NCBI GenBank assembly: GCA_013289475.1
Contig: JABCZW010000001.1
Coordinates: forward strand, 1 to 64,000
DNA: 64,000 nucleotides
From: Bacteroidota bacterium
GTDB taxonomy: Bacteria > Bacteroidota > Bacteroidia > JABEUT01
Reading direction: 5' to 3'
Numbering within the stretch: position 1 is the stretch's first letter; every line of letters starts with the position of its first letter. Positions 27,801 to 36,035 of this stretch are shown here, piece by piece. The position numbers were made by a program, and so were the translations under genes. The notes below the pieces were generated by a model. The model did no database searches. It saw only the letters and a program-made list of their open reading frames with translations, and was not told the DNA's origin.

Positions 27801-28428
27801 GTTTACCGTTAGTTTAACAGTTACTTCCGACAGTGGTTGTTCTTCAGCAATTGTCGAAAATAATTTAATAACTGTTTTTGATCATCCGCATACTGACTTT
27901 ACATCTTCGCCGCAGCCTACCAGTATCGCTTTGCCCAATATTACTTTTACAGATGCCACCACTGACCAGTACGGTCTTGTGCAATGGCTTTGGACCTTGG
28001 GCGATACGAACAGTGCATCGAATATGGCCATAACCCAGAATGCCACCCACAGTTATACGGATACCGGTACGTACTGTGTGAGGCTAATAGATATGAATAA
28101 ACATGGATGTATAGATTCTATAACCCATTGTATAGTAATAGACCCTTTGTTCACCTTTTACATTCCTAATGCATTTACACCCAATGGAGATGGCGTGAAT
28201 GATGTATTTGCTCCTAAGGGTGGTTACTTTAAAACCTTTGACATGTATATCTTCGACCGCTGGGGAACAACCATATACCACACATTAGACATCAATAAGG
28301 GTTGGAACGGAAGTTATAACAACAATAACAATATGTGCCAGATGGATACTTATGTATATGTAATTAAGGTTACCGACTGGAAGAATGTCGATCATACTTA
28401 TATGGGCAGGGTTAGCCTGGTGAAATAG
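24820..28428 (+). CDS. glycine-rich / SprB-repeat surface protein with CHU_C domain
   Basis: 1202 residues; a start six codons downstream (MGKFLQRQF) is also possible. After a signal peptide ending near 34 comes a domain starting FIYTGAVQSFTVPPCVTSITVEAWGGGG. This leads into about 250 residues of Gly-rich sequence (60-310), as in glycine-rich cell-surface domains. Six SprB-type repeats (about 320-785; e.g. CNGGNNGTATGSITGGTGPYTYSW ends with VTDANGC) and two Ig-like units follow. Two PKD-like domains (WNFGNGSIS, WTLGDTNSA) and a CHU_C C-terminus (IPNAFTPNGDGVNDVF ... IFDRWGTTIYHT) complete it. It should be a T9SS-exported, SprB-like surface filament or adhesin. It is the only plus-strand gene of the surface island. 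Confidence 0.9.
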   Translation: MSKNILMGKFLQRQFVCTVTLLFAMGLLFDANGQDKNTDSHHVTAACTPDSIAFIYTGAVQSFTVPPCVTSITVEAWGGGGGGAGNDTYNGFPGGGGAYAESTITVTPGQVISVMVGGGGALGGSHAASTGAGAGGFGLGDGGSGGNPGSSGTSGAGGGGGGGTGLVSSGVILIDAAGGGGGGGGGNHSEGAPGGGGGQNGSKGTSSSDGAGGIVGGSPDTVGTQGANRGVGNDGGAGGGGGGGDNAGAGGGAPNCDCGGGGGAGGNSLGTNTINGNGQTPGGNTYAGLPAGTGAGGGAGAAGGVSGGNGYLVISYCVPQAITLNTTSKNATCASAGSALTTVTSGVGPFTYSWSTAPVQTTDSATNLIPGTYTVTVDNASGCPATATVTITGTPALRDSIVSFTNVSVACGSNGTAVDGAKGGLGPYSYSWTTIPVQTTANATNLAAATYTCTVTDANSCTATATVTIAQPGALTASISATTNVSCNGGNNGTATGSITGGTGPYTYSWNTAPIQTTQTATGLMAGSYTVSVTDANGCTVPAVAVITQPTAIRDSIASFTNVLCNGQTNGTATDGVKGGTGPYSYAWCNAQTTSVATALGVGSCTCTVTDANGCTASAVATITQPTPLQLTASAFAATCNGVCNGSATVIPSGGTSPYIYGWSNGTSTANVNNLCAANYSVVVTDANGCVHDTNPLTVTQPPALRDSVVTSTNLLCFGQTNGSITAGVTGGTGAYVYSWNSTPVQTTPAATNLPAGNYTLIIKDANGCTDSLKQTITQPALLTVIPPAPVSICNGQSTLLQPVVNGGTTAYTYQWNTGANTDTTTVNPVINTTYTLVVTDANGCTAQATATVNVALPLSIKAPVSTAICPGSTATLTATASGGDGTYTYVWTPGPIPGQTVKVSPLVTTTYTVTVADGCGTPPASTNMVVIVDPLPIVSFTQDTVNGCYPVCVTFTDKSAIASGGIKSWSWNFGNGSISGLQNPMNCYTNPGMFTVSLTVTSDSGCSSAIVENNLITVFDHPHTDFTSSPQPTSIALPNITFTDATTDQYGLVQWLWTLGDTNSASNMAITQNATHSYTDTGTYCVRLIDMNKHGCIDSITHCIVIDPLFTFYIPNAFTPNGDGVNDVFAPKGGYFKTFDMYIFDRWGTTIYHTLDINKGWNGSYNNNNNMCQMDTYVYVIKVTDWKNVDHTYMGRVSLVK
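25043..25760 (+). repeat. GGC/GGT-rich triplet tracts
   Basis: Runs of GGC and GGT triplets (for example near 25050, 25290, 25350, 25530 and 25590) encode polyglycine. The local G+C content is far above the rest of the window. Slippage would change length by whole codons without shifting frame. Confidence 0.7.
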
Positions 28429-28451
28429 AAATTATTGTATTCTGAAAAATA

Positions 28452-28480
28452 AAAAAGCCCCGTGTAATACGGGGCTTTTA
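28452..28480. terminator. bidirectional rho-independent terminator
   Basis: AAAAGCCCCGT pairs perfectly with ACGGGGCTTTT around a 5-nt loop, with A and T runs on both sides. It lies between the convergent SprB-like gene (ends 28428) and PstS-like gene (ends 28482) and can serve both. Confidence 0.92.
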
Positions 28481-28481
28481 T

Positions 28482-29588
28482 TTATTTTATAATAGGCGTG
28501 CCTTCATAAGTTACTGACTTAAGCACATTCTCTGCAGCAGCTATTGCCTTTGGGGGCAATGGGGCATAATTCAATGGTTTCGTGTATTGTTGCCCGTCTG
28601 TATGAATCATCCACGATAATTCTTTTAAAAGATCTATGGCCTGCAATTTGGTTCTGCTATTATAAGATTGCTCTTTGTATATAATTATCCAGGTAAAACT
28701 ACTTATAGGGTAGGCATCAGCAACACTTGAATTAGTAATACTGATACGTGTGTCGGCAGGTATATCACCATTAGCAGCAAGGCTTGTAGATTCCAGTGAG
28801 GCTTTAATATACTTACCCGATGAGTTTTTAATTAAAGCGTAATGCATGTTTTTTTGCAAGGCATACGATAGTTCAACATAACCAATCGAACCGGTTTTAA
28901 GTTTTACGGCAGTTGCTACTCCATCATTTCCATCGCCCTCAACACCAACAGGCCAATTTGGTAATTTTGCCATTCCTACTTTCGTTCTCCATTCGGTATT
29001 TACTTTTGAAAGATAATCAGTAAATACATAAGAAGTTCCGCTTCCATCTGCCCGATGCACCACTGTTATAGATTCGTTTGGTAATTCTGTTCCTATATTC
29101 TCTGCTTTAATCCGCGGGTCATTCCACTTGGTTATTTTTCCTAAATAAATATCTGCTATAATGTCTGATGTGAGTTTAAGCGCAGTATCGCCCGGAAGGT
29201 TATAGGTGAGTACTACTGAACCAAGACAGGTAGGGAATTCAACCACATTAGATGTAAACATGGCCATATCATCGTTACTAAGAAAAGCATCTGATGCTCC
29301 GAAATCAACAGATCTGCTCATAAGCCTTTTTATTCCAAGGCTCGATCCTATTGCCTGGTAAGAAGTAGGTATAGCAGTAACGGTGCAAAATTCACCCATC
29401 ATTTTGTTGTAAATAGGATTAGCAAATGTGGAGCCCGCACCTGTTATAACTGAATGAGATTGAATAGGGATTTCATTCTGCGGAGAACTATCTACTTTGC
29501 AGGAGGTAAATCCAACAAGGAAAGTTGTAGTAATAAATACGAACAGGCTTAATGAATGGGTATTGTTTTTTAGGCTTCTTGTAAACAT
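28482..29588 (-). CDS. PstS-like phosphate-binding lipoprotein
   Basis: 368 residues. The lipobox FTS-Cys30 marks a lipoprotein. The mature protein matches the PstS family: ITGAGSTFANPIYNKMMGEF (phosphate-binding T/S-F pair), SVDFGASDAFLS (binding Ser and Asp), LGKITKWNDPRI and the conserved HRADGSGTSYVFTDYLS. PKGI-like C-terminal residues are typical of full-length members. It should bind phosphate in the periplasm. No pstC, pstA, pstB, phoU or phoR lies nearby; the gene stands alone between two surface-protein genes. It may feed a transporter elsewhere or sense phosphate. Confidence 0.88.
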   Translation of the reverse strand: MFTRSLKNNTHSLSLFVFITTTFLVGFTSCKVDSSPQNEIPIQSHSVITGAGSTFANPIYNKMMGEFCTVTAIPTSYQAIGSSLGIKRLMSRSVDFGASDAFLSNDDMAMFTSNVVEFPTCLGSVVLTYNLPGDTALKLTSDIIADIYLGKITKWNDPRIKAENIGTELPNESITVVHRADGSGTSYVFTDYLSKVNTEWRTKVGMAKLPNWPVGVEGDGNDGVATAVKLKTGSIGYVELSYALQKNMHYALIKNSSGKYIKASLESTSLAANGDIPADTRISITNSSVADAYPISSFTWIIIYKEQSYNSRTKLQAIDLLKELSWMIHTDGQQYTKPLNYAPLPPKAIAAAENVLKSVTYEGTPIIK

Positions 29589-29692
29589 GATAGACTGATT
29601 TTATATAACAAGGTTAGTCTACATATATGAAGCCTTCATTATTCAAAACTAAGTATTTATTACATTATATAGTTGCGAGAGATAAACAAATA

Positions 29693-29720
29693 AAAAGCCC
29701 CGCAACATTACAGGGCTTTA
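29693..29720 (-). terminator. probable terminator of the PKD-repeat gene
   Basis: AAAGCCC (29694-29700) pairs with GGGCTTT (29713-29719) with A- and T-rich flanks. It lies about 20 bp beyond the stop of the gene ending at 29741. Confidence 0.65.
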
Positions 29721-29740
29721 TAATAAATTAAATCTCAGTA

Positions 29741-32700
29741 CTATTTTATCAGCGTTACCTTCCCAACATATCTATGTTGGTTCTTGAATACATCTTTTAT
29801 AATGATCAAATAAACGTACGTGTCTTCCTGGCATTCTATAGAAGAGTTTTGTACTTTTCCATCCCAGGGCTTATTTATATCCGTACAATGATATAGTAAC
29901 ATTCCCCATCTGTCAAATATCCACATCTCGTATGATAGTAGGTCAGTTCCCTTTCCAATAAATGTATCATTCATTCCGTCTCCGTTAGGAGTGAAGGCAT
30001 TGGGAACATAGAATGTCCATTCTGGTTGTATTGTAATTGGTTCTTTTATGCTATCAACGCATCCATATTTGTTGACTATTTTAAGTGTAGTCCAGAAGGT
30101 ACCTGTATCCTGGTAAGTATGTATGGTGTTTTGTGTGAGCTTAATGGAATCCAGGTTATCACCAAATGTCCAATACCATGAAATTGGGTTTCCTGCTGAT
30201 TTGTCAATGAAGTTTACTACAGGATCAACAATTGTAGTTGGATTTGGGGTAGCAAGGAAATTGGCTATGGGAACCGGATAAGTGGTAATATAATTAACAT
30301 GTGTCCACGTTGTTGAGCAGCCATTTGCCGATGTAACTGTAAGTGTTACAGAGAAGGTACCTACTTTTGTATAGCAGTGTGTTGGGTTTTGTACTTTAGA
30401 GTCAGCTGTACTATCTCCAAAGTTCCAATCCCATGTGGTAATGGTGCCGCTGGCAATATTACTAAGGTCTGTAAATGTTACACATAATGGAACGCAACCA
30501 ACAGTATCATTAGCTTTGAAGTTAACAACAGGATTCGGGTTTACTGTAACCGGCTGCCTCACTGAATCAATACATCCATGATTAGATGAAATAATCAGAT
30601 CAACCGAGTATGTTCCAGCAGATGCATATGTGTTTGCAGGGTTTTGCAGGTTTGAAGTATTGCCATCACCAAAGCTCCAGTTCCAGTTTGCAATGGAACC
30701 ACTGCTGATAGTTGAACCGTCAGTAAATACCGTGGCATTACCCTGGCATGGTGTGGTTGCCGTAAATGCTGGCTTCGGTATTGGATATACTGTAACTGTT
30801 GCTTTGAAAGTAGAATCGCAATTATTGTTAGATGTAACAGTTAAGGTAACTGGGAATATTCCTGCTGTGGCATAAGTATGTGTCGGATTTTGCAGCGTAG
30901 ATGTTCCTCCGTCTCCAAATGTCCATGCCCACGAAGTAATATTTCCACCACCACCAATGGTTGAAGCATCAGTATAGTTGGTTGTAAGCCCCTGGCAAAC
31001 TGAAGTTGCAGTGAAATTAGGGATCGGCATTGGGTTAACAGTAACCGAGTTTGTTATAGAATCAGTACATCCACTTGAGGTAGATACCACTAATGTGGCA
31101 GTATAATTACCAGCTAAAGCATAAGTATGCAAAGGATTTTGTATTGCAGATGTACCACCATCTCCAAACTTCCAGTTCCAACCGCTGATTGTTCCACTGA
31201 TTACAGTAGAATTGTCGGTAAATACTGTGGCATGTCCTTGGCAAACAGTTGTCGAGGTGAATGCTGCAACGGGCACTGCGCTGACAACAACGGAAAGTGT
31301 AACGGTATTTTGGCAACCGAAGTTAGATGTTACAGTTAGAATAACAGAATAAGTACCCGGTGCTGTAAATATGTGCGTTGGATCCTGCGCAGTAGAAGTA
31401 TTGTTTATGCCTGATGCAACATCTCCAAAATTCCAGTTCCATGAAGCAATACTACCACCGGCTATTGTTGAAGCATCGGTAAATGAAGTTGTTTCCCCGA
31501 AACAGGCAGCGCTGAATGTAAATAATGCTGTTGGTAAAGGGTTTACAGTAATAGTTTGTATGGATGTATCTGTACAGGGCAGGGTTCCGGTAATAAGGGT
31601 TACCGTATAATTTCCTGCGGTAGCATAAGTGTGTGTAGGGTTTTGTAATGTTGATACATTATTTCCTTTTGAAGCAGGTTCACCAAAATTCCAACTCCAC
31701 GAATTTGCACCTGTTGAAGTATCTGTAAATACAGTTGGGTTGTTCAGGCAAACAGGCGGAGCCTTAAAGCCTGCTATAGAGTTTCCGTTGACGACGACTT
31801 TAAATGATGTATCGCTACCACATCCACCACTTGTTGCACTAAGCGTGGCAGTATATACACCAGCCGTAGGGTAGGTATGAACAGGGTTGGTAACTCCAGT
31901 AATAGTGTCATTGGTACCCGATGCAGGGTCCCCAAAATTCCATTTATAAACGTTGCCCCCGCCACCAGTTGTAAGATTTGTAAATTGAGTTGGACTGCCT
32001 ACACACACAGTGTCTGTTTTAAAGTTAGGTATAGGTGGGCTACCAACACCACTGGCAACAATAGTGTCTAAAGTATCTGCACACGAAGCCCCGATAACAC
32101 TTTGCATAATTACAACATATTTTCCGGCACAGCCAACAGTAATGGTTTGTGAGGTCGTAGACCCTACTATACAAGGGCCTGTCCAGGAGTAGGCAGCAGC
32201 GCCTGCCGGAGCAGTAAGTGTGATTGGTTTGCCACAAATAGCAGGAGAAGAAGATATAATAAGCAAAGGAGAGCACGAAGCGTCGAAATAGGCATAACCA
32301 AAGTGGCCACCCGGTTCACAGTCTGATACTTCAATTTTAATACTTACACACTGGCCAATATAATTTTGCAGCGGAACAAATGCAGATGTCCAGTTACGGA
32401 AATATGTTTTTGAACCATTATAGGTAGTACTGTCATAACCCTTAATACCCGGGCCCGATATTACAGAGTAATTACCGCAATGGGGTATAGTATCACCATT
32501 TTGGTCGAACATGGTTAGGTTAAACAGAGGCTGCTGAGCCCTGGAGTGGCCAGGGTTTTGAAGTATTACAGAATAGTAATAAGTGAAGTTACAAGTTGCT
32601 TTTGAGACCATAAAAGTATTTTCGAGGAATGCTACCTGTGAACCGGCCACTGTGGTATCTCCAATTCTGCATGAGTATTTTCCACCACTCGGACATACTA

Positions 32701-33352
32701 CCGGAAAGCCTGAAACAGGATCCACACCGGCACCGCTCATAATAGCAAGTTGGTTAGTAGCATTGGGGTGATTACCTGTAATAGTAGGGTCATTATCGGC
32801 AACGGTTACCGCACCATATGGCCCGGTACATACAGGCGCTGTGGTTGAAAACTGAGATCCTGATGTATTTGATGAGTTATCTTGAGCATAACATCCGGTC
32901 CAGCCTGAAAGTGTACCATTTTCAAAATCAAGATTATCGCATGGAGTTGTATTGCAGGCCGGAAGGACTGGCGCATGTGAACGGGACAGATATTCTGCCA
33001 CACTCGAAGGATAGTCTCTCTTTATCTGGCTAAATGTATGGTAAAGTGATAAGTACTTTTGCTGCATTTTACCTGCATATTGAATTACTTCTGCATCAGT
33101 ACTTATAATATTATGTGCAACGGCAACTGTAAACTTATTTAAGTCACTTACAATACTATCCTGGTAATATTGTCGAAAGGTTTGCATGTCCTTGGTTGAT
33201 GCACCTGCCTGTTGCTTTACTAATTTGAAAATGTTCTGAGATACCAGTTTGTCATAAAATACCTCTGAATTATTTGAGGCATTTTGTGCCCTTAAGCCAG
33301 GCATAAATAAAAAGGAAAGAATAAGGACAAAAAATGGGGTAGTTTTTTTCAT
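29741..33352 (-). CDS. giant PKD-repeat surface protein with CHU_C domain
   Basis: 1203 residues with a signal peptide ending near 22 (GLRAQ). A helical N-terminal part (23-130) precedes a domain with PCDNLDFENGTLSGWTGCYAQ (about 137-365), a pattern seen at the start of lectin- or jelly-roll-like surface domains. An Ig-like segment is followed by eight PKD domains (about 440-1100), each with W.(W/F)FGD..(S/T) and NPTHTY..AG.Y.VTL. The C-terminal CHU_C domain (VPNAFTPNGDGMNDTF ... IFDRWGMLLYHC) marks it for T9SS export. Probably an extracellular adhesive fibre. Its leader shares the CCCCT(T)GG element with the two other CHU_C genes. Confidence 0.9.
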   Translation of the reverse strand: MKKTTPFFVLILSFLFMPGLRAQNASNNSEVFYDKLVSQNIFKLVKQQAGASTKDMQTFRQYYQDSIVSDLNKFTVAVAHNIISTDAEVIQYAGKMQQKYLSLYHTFSQIKRDYPSSVAEYLSRSHAPVLPACNTTPCDNLDFENGTLSGWTGCYAQDNSSNTSGSQFSTTAPVCTGPYGAVTVADNDPTITGNHPNATNQLAIMSGAGVDPVSGFPVVCPSGGKYSCRIGDTTVAGSQVAFLENTFMVSKATCNFTYYYSVILQNPGHSRAQQPLFNLTMFDQNGDTIPHCGNYSVISGPGIKGYDSTTYNGSKTYFRNWTSAFVPLQNYIGQCVSIKIEVSDCEPGGHFGYAYFDASCSPLLIISSSPAICGKPITLTAPAGAAAYSWTGPCIVGSTTSQTITVGCAGKYVVIMQSVIGASCADTLDTIVASGVGSPPIPNFKTDTVCVGSPTQFTNLTTGGGGNVYKWNFGDPASGTNDTITGVTNPVHTYPTAGVYTATLSATSGGCGSDTSFKVVVNGNSIAGFKAPPVCLNNPTVFTDTSTGANSWSWNFGEPASKGNNVSTLQNPTHTYATAGNYTVTLITGTLPCTDTSIQTITVNPLPTALFTFSAACFGETTSFTDASTIAGGSIASWNWNFGDVASGINNTSTAQDPTHIFTAPGTYSVILTVTSNFGCQNTVTLSVVVSAVPVAAFTSTTVCQGHATVFTDNSTVISGTISGWNWKFGDGGTSAIQNPLHTYALAGNYTATLVVSTSSGCTDSITNSVTVNPMPIPNFTATSVCQGLTTNYTDASTIGGGGNITSWAWTFGDGGTSTLQNPTHTYATAGIFPVTLTVTSNNNCDSTFKATVTVYPIPKPAFTATTPCQGNATVFTDGSTISSGSIANWNWSFGDGNTSNLQNPANTYASAGTYSVDLIISSNHGCIDSVRQPVTVNPNPVVNFKANDTVGCVPLCVTFTDLSNIASGTITTWDWNFGDSTADSKVQNPTHCYTKVGTFSVTLTVTSANGCSTTWTHVNYITTYPVPIANFLATPNPTTIVDPVVNFIDKSAGNPISWYWTFGDNLDSIKLTQNTIHTYQDTGTFWTTLKIVNKYGCVDSIKEPITIQPEWTFYVPNAFTPNGDGMNDTFIGKGTDLLSYEMWIFDRWGMLLYHCTDINKPWDGKVQNSSIECQEDTYVYLIIIKDVFKNQHRYVGKVTLIK
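30050..32035 (-). repeat. eight tandem PKD-domain coding repeats
   Basis: Eight units of about 240-260 bp encode PKD domains, recognised by the recurring Trp-x-Phe-Gly-(Asp/Glu) codons and the following Asn-Pro-x-His-x-Tyr. Confidence 0.75.
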
Positions 33353-33419
33353 ACTTTATATAGTTATGTTACCAAGGGGATGAACTATAAGTTTACAATT
33401 AGTCGAAAGAACATTATAT

Positions 33420-33427
33420 CAAACATA
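33420..33427 (-). promoter_or_regulatory. -7 promoter box for the PKD-repeat gene
   Basis: The minus strand reads TATGTTTG, matching TAnnTTTG. This gives an inferred leader of about 60 nt that contains CATCCCCTTGG (33372-33382). The surrounding stretch 33353-33633 shows no gene. Confidence 0.5.
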
Positions 33428-33633
33428 GTAAGTTTTATAGCCGAATCCAAGTAAAGTTGATAAAAAGTAAACAAAGAATAAGCTAAACCGTTAAAGCATT
33501 CAAATTTCCTTAATTGCTGCTTCTAATAGGTACATGGTTATGGTTACTTTCCATTAAGAAGACGAGAGAAATCCCTCAATGGTTGGGTAAGCGATAAACT
33601 TTAAAGTTAGCTACTAAGTAGGAATGAATTTTA

Positions 33634-33873
33634 TTACGGCAACGTTTTGTGAATCCCGTCGCAGAAAGGTTTTTTTGCAGAATGCTTGCATCCGCAAAGT
33701 TTAACAGTTTTCGTTTCTGTTATTTCAAATTCCACCGGTGTAAAAGATGTTGTACGGTGCGAGCCATCACAAAAAGGCTGATTTTTGCTTAAGCCGCAGG
33801 CACACCACCAGTATTTTCCGGGTTGAAGTTCAACAGGGTAATTGGCTTTTTGAGCAATATGTGGGCTGTCCAT
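33634..33873 (-). CDS. tandem CDGSH iron-sulfur protein
   Basis: 79 residues with two CDGSH zinc-finger-like modules. Cluster ligands are Cys24, Cys26, Cys35 and His39 in CACGLSKNQPFCDGSH, and Cys60, Cys62, Cys71 and His75 in CGCKHSAKKPFCDGIH. Each module should bind a redox-active, His-ligated [2Fe-2S] cluster, as in the mitochondrial CISD3/MiNT type with two modules per chain. It is soluble and cytoplasmic. The role is electron transfer or iron-sulfur/redox sensing. It ends 15 bp... downstream of nothing co-transcribed, since the response-regulator gene at 33918 lies 44 bp upstream in the same direction and could share its transcript. Confidence 0.93.
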   Translation of the reverse strand: MDSPHIAQKANYPVELQPGKYWWCACGLSKNQPFCDGSHRTTSFTPVEFEITETKTVKLCGCKHSAKKPFCDGIHKTLP

Positions 33874-33917
33874 AGAATTCTGTTTTTATAATAGCGCACA
33901 ATATACGGGTATTTTAT

Positions 33918-34619
33918 TTAGGACTCTATGCACATGCGAAACCCCACGCCATGAATATTTTCAATACTTATTCTTTTGTCCTTGTCAAGGTACTTGCGCA
34001 GCCTGGAAATAAAAACATCAAGGCTTCGTCCCATAAAATAATCATCATTGCCCCACAATGTTTTTAGTATCTCTTCACGTTTTGATATTTTGTCAAGATT
34101 CATACAAAAGAACCGCAGTAGTTCAGCTTCTTTTAATGTAAGCTGCTTTCTTTCTTTTTTTATTTCAAGGAATAAGCCTTCAAAATCAAAATAATAGTTG
34201 CCGATATTGAAATGAACAGGCAGTGCATTTTTGTTCTCTGTTACCTTGCTTCTTTTTAAGAATACTTCTATTCTTAATAACAATTCTTCAATACTGAATG
34301 GCTTGGTAATATAATCGTCGGCCCCGGTCATGAAGCCTGCAATCCTATCCTCTTTCATGGTTTTAGCTGTAATAAAGATAATAGGTATGCTTTTGTTCTT
34401 TTCCCTTATAGTTCTGGCAACAGTAAAGCCATCAATTTCAGGAAGCATAACATCCAGGATGCATATATCAAAGGGTTCTTTCTTAAAAGCATCCAGTGCA
34501 GTCTTGCCATCTTTACAATAAACAGTTTGATATCCTTTAAGTTTTAAGTTATCGGTAGTAACGAAACCAAGGTTTACATCATCCTCAACATAAAGTATTT
34601 TTGCTTTAGATGTTTCCAT
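33918..34619 (-). CDS. OmpR/RprY-type response regulator
   Basis: 233 residues. The receiver domain (1-120) has Asp56 in ILDVMLPEIDG and Lys in TKPFS. A winged-helix Trans_reg_C domain (about 138-232) shows LTLKEAELLRFFCMN and GRSLDVFISRLRKYLDKD. It resembles RprY of Bacteroides. Its start overlaps the stop of the kinase gene by one base, so the pair is translationally coupled. The targets are unknown; the divergent DUF1573 gene at 36036 is a candidate. Confidence 0.93.
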   Translation of the reverse strand: METSKAKILYVEDDVNLGFVTTDNLKLKGYQTVYCKDGKTALDAFKKEPFDICILDVMLPEIDGFTVARTIREKNKSIPIIFITAKTMKEDRIAGFMTGADDYITKPFSIEELLLRIEVFLKRSKVTENKNALPVHFNIGNYYFDFEGLFLEIKKERKQLTLKEAELLRFFCMNLDKISKREEILKTLWGNDDYFMGRSLDVFISRLRKYLDKDKRISIENIHGVGFRMCIES

Positions 34620-35887
34620 TATTCTGTTACCGGAATTTCAATAATAAAATTACTTCCCTTATTTAATTCACTCTCTAAATGTATTTTCCATTTATGTGCG
34701 TCTACAATACTTTTTACATAGCTTAAACCTAAACCAAACCCTTTTACATTGTGCACATTGCCTGACGGCACCCTGAAGAATTTATCGAATACCCTTTTCC
34801 TGTATTCTTTTTTTATTCCTATTCCGTTATCGGCTATCGATAAAATAAGTTTTTTGCCTTCATTATGGGTGCTGATAATAATAACCGGCAATGTGTTGGA
34901 ATATTTCATGGCATTATCCAATAAGTTAAATATCAAATTGGTAAAGTGCTGTTTGTCTGCATTAACAATGTGTTTTAGCGCTTCTGGTTTTAAAATTATT
35001 TTCCCTTTTATGCTTTGCATACTAATTGCCATACTATCTGAAACACTCTTGATCAGTTCGTGTATATCAACTGATTCTTTGTTCAATTTAAACTCTTGCC
35101 GCTCTGTACGTGCTATTTGTAATACTCTTTCAACCTGGTTGTTCAGTCTTCCTGCTTCTTCTTTTATAATACCTGCATAAGTTGAAAGCCTTTCGGGTGT
35201 ACTTACTATTCCCGGGTCCGATAATGTTTCGGAGGAGATTACAATGGTTGATAATGGGGTTTTGAATTCATGGGTCATATTATTAATAAAGTCGCGCTGA
35301 ACTTCCGATAATCTTCTTTGCTGAAGTATAATGAACATAGCATAACCGAAAAACACAATAACGATAAGTAGTATGATGGAAGTAAGTATCCAGTTATCCA
35401 TTCCACTGGTTATATAAGTTGACCTGTCAGGGAAATATACTCCAAAGTAATAAGTGAATTTATCGAGCTTGGGCAGGCTTTTCAGCGGCTTGTTTTCTAT
35501 TGCTTTGTTGGCATTAATGTAATTGCCATATACCATTTTATCACTGCTGCAATCATATATTCCATATTCAAAATCGGTTTTTATGCTTAGGTTATCAAAT
35601 TCGCTGATAAGGTAATATTGTAATGCTTTTGGGTCGATTGTGTTATTCAGGTTCACTACATAATAGTTTGTAGATACCTGATTTACTAAGTCTTGAGTAG
35701 GTAGTGAGAATTGTCCGAAAGTGGCAAGTTTCTCAGCTGTATTGCGCAGTGCAATCTGTATGGTCTGGTCAAATTGTTTTTCCTTCAGGTCAAAAGCTTT
35801 ACGAACCCAATATATCTGTATCAGGATTATTCCTATTACTGAAATAGTGCCCATTAGCACCACAAGCCTGATCGTATTCTTTCTCAT
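34619..35887 (-). CDS. RprX-like membrane sensor histidine kinase
   Basis: 422 residues. Two membrane helices (7-27 and 166-188) bracket a periplasmic sensor of about 135 residues with no recognised fold. The cytoplasmic part has HisKA with phospho-His206 in NNMTHEFKTPLS, and HATPase_c with NLLDNAMKYS, DNGIGI and GFGLGLSYV. Architecture and neighbourhood match RprXY-type pairs of Bacteroidota. It is the first gene of the kinase-regulator operon, divergent from the DUF1573 gene with about 150 bp between. Confidence 0.92.
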   Translation of the reverse strand: MRKNTIRLVVLMGTISVIGIILIQIYWVRKAFDLKEKQFDQTIQIALRNTAEKLATFGQFSLPTQDLVNQVSTNYYVVNLNNTIDPKALQYYLISEFDNLSIKTDFEYGIYDCSSDKMVYGNYINANKAIENKPLKSLPKLDKFTYYFGVYFPDRSTYITSGMDNWILTSIILLIVIVFFGYAMFIILQQRRLSEVQRDFINNMTHEFKTPLSTIVISSETLSDPGIVSTPERLSTYAGIIKEEAGRLNNQVERVLQIARTERQEFKLNKESVDIHELIKSVSDSMAISMQSIKGKIILKPEALKHIVNADKQHFTNLIFNLLDNAMKYSNTLPVIIISTHNEGKKLILSIADNGIGIKKEYRKRVFDKFFRVPSGNVHNVKGFGLGLSYVKSIVDAHKWKIHLESELNKGSNFIIEIPVTE

Positions 35888-35987
35888 CGGTGCTAATTTA
35901 AAGGGATTATTGGTTTAATGGCTACATATTAACAGCTCATTAACAAACATTGGCAATCTGTTAACAGGCAAAAAGTGAATAGGGGAA

Positions 35988-35995
35988 TATGTTTG
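35988..35995 (+). promoter_or_regulatory. -7 promoter box for DUF1573 gene
   Basis: TATGTTTG fits TAnnTTTG, 40 bp before the ATG at 36036. Confidence 0.5.
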
Positions 35996-36035
35996 CGATT
36001 AGAAGAAAAATTATTAATCATTAAAAAACGAGACT

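Noticed and set aside
28482-29588. Phosphate transport operon
   Set aside because: Only the binding protein is present; neighbours on both sides are surface-protein genes.
12475-33000. CRISPR array or satellite in the repeat-rich surface genes
   Set aside because: The repeats are in-frame domain codons of 150-350 bp without unique spacers of constant length.
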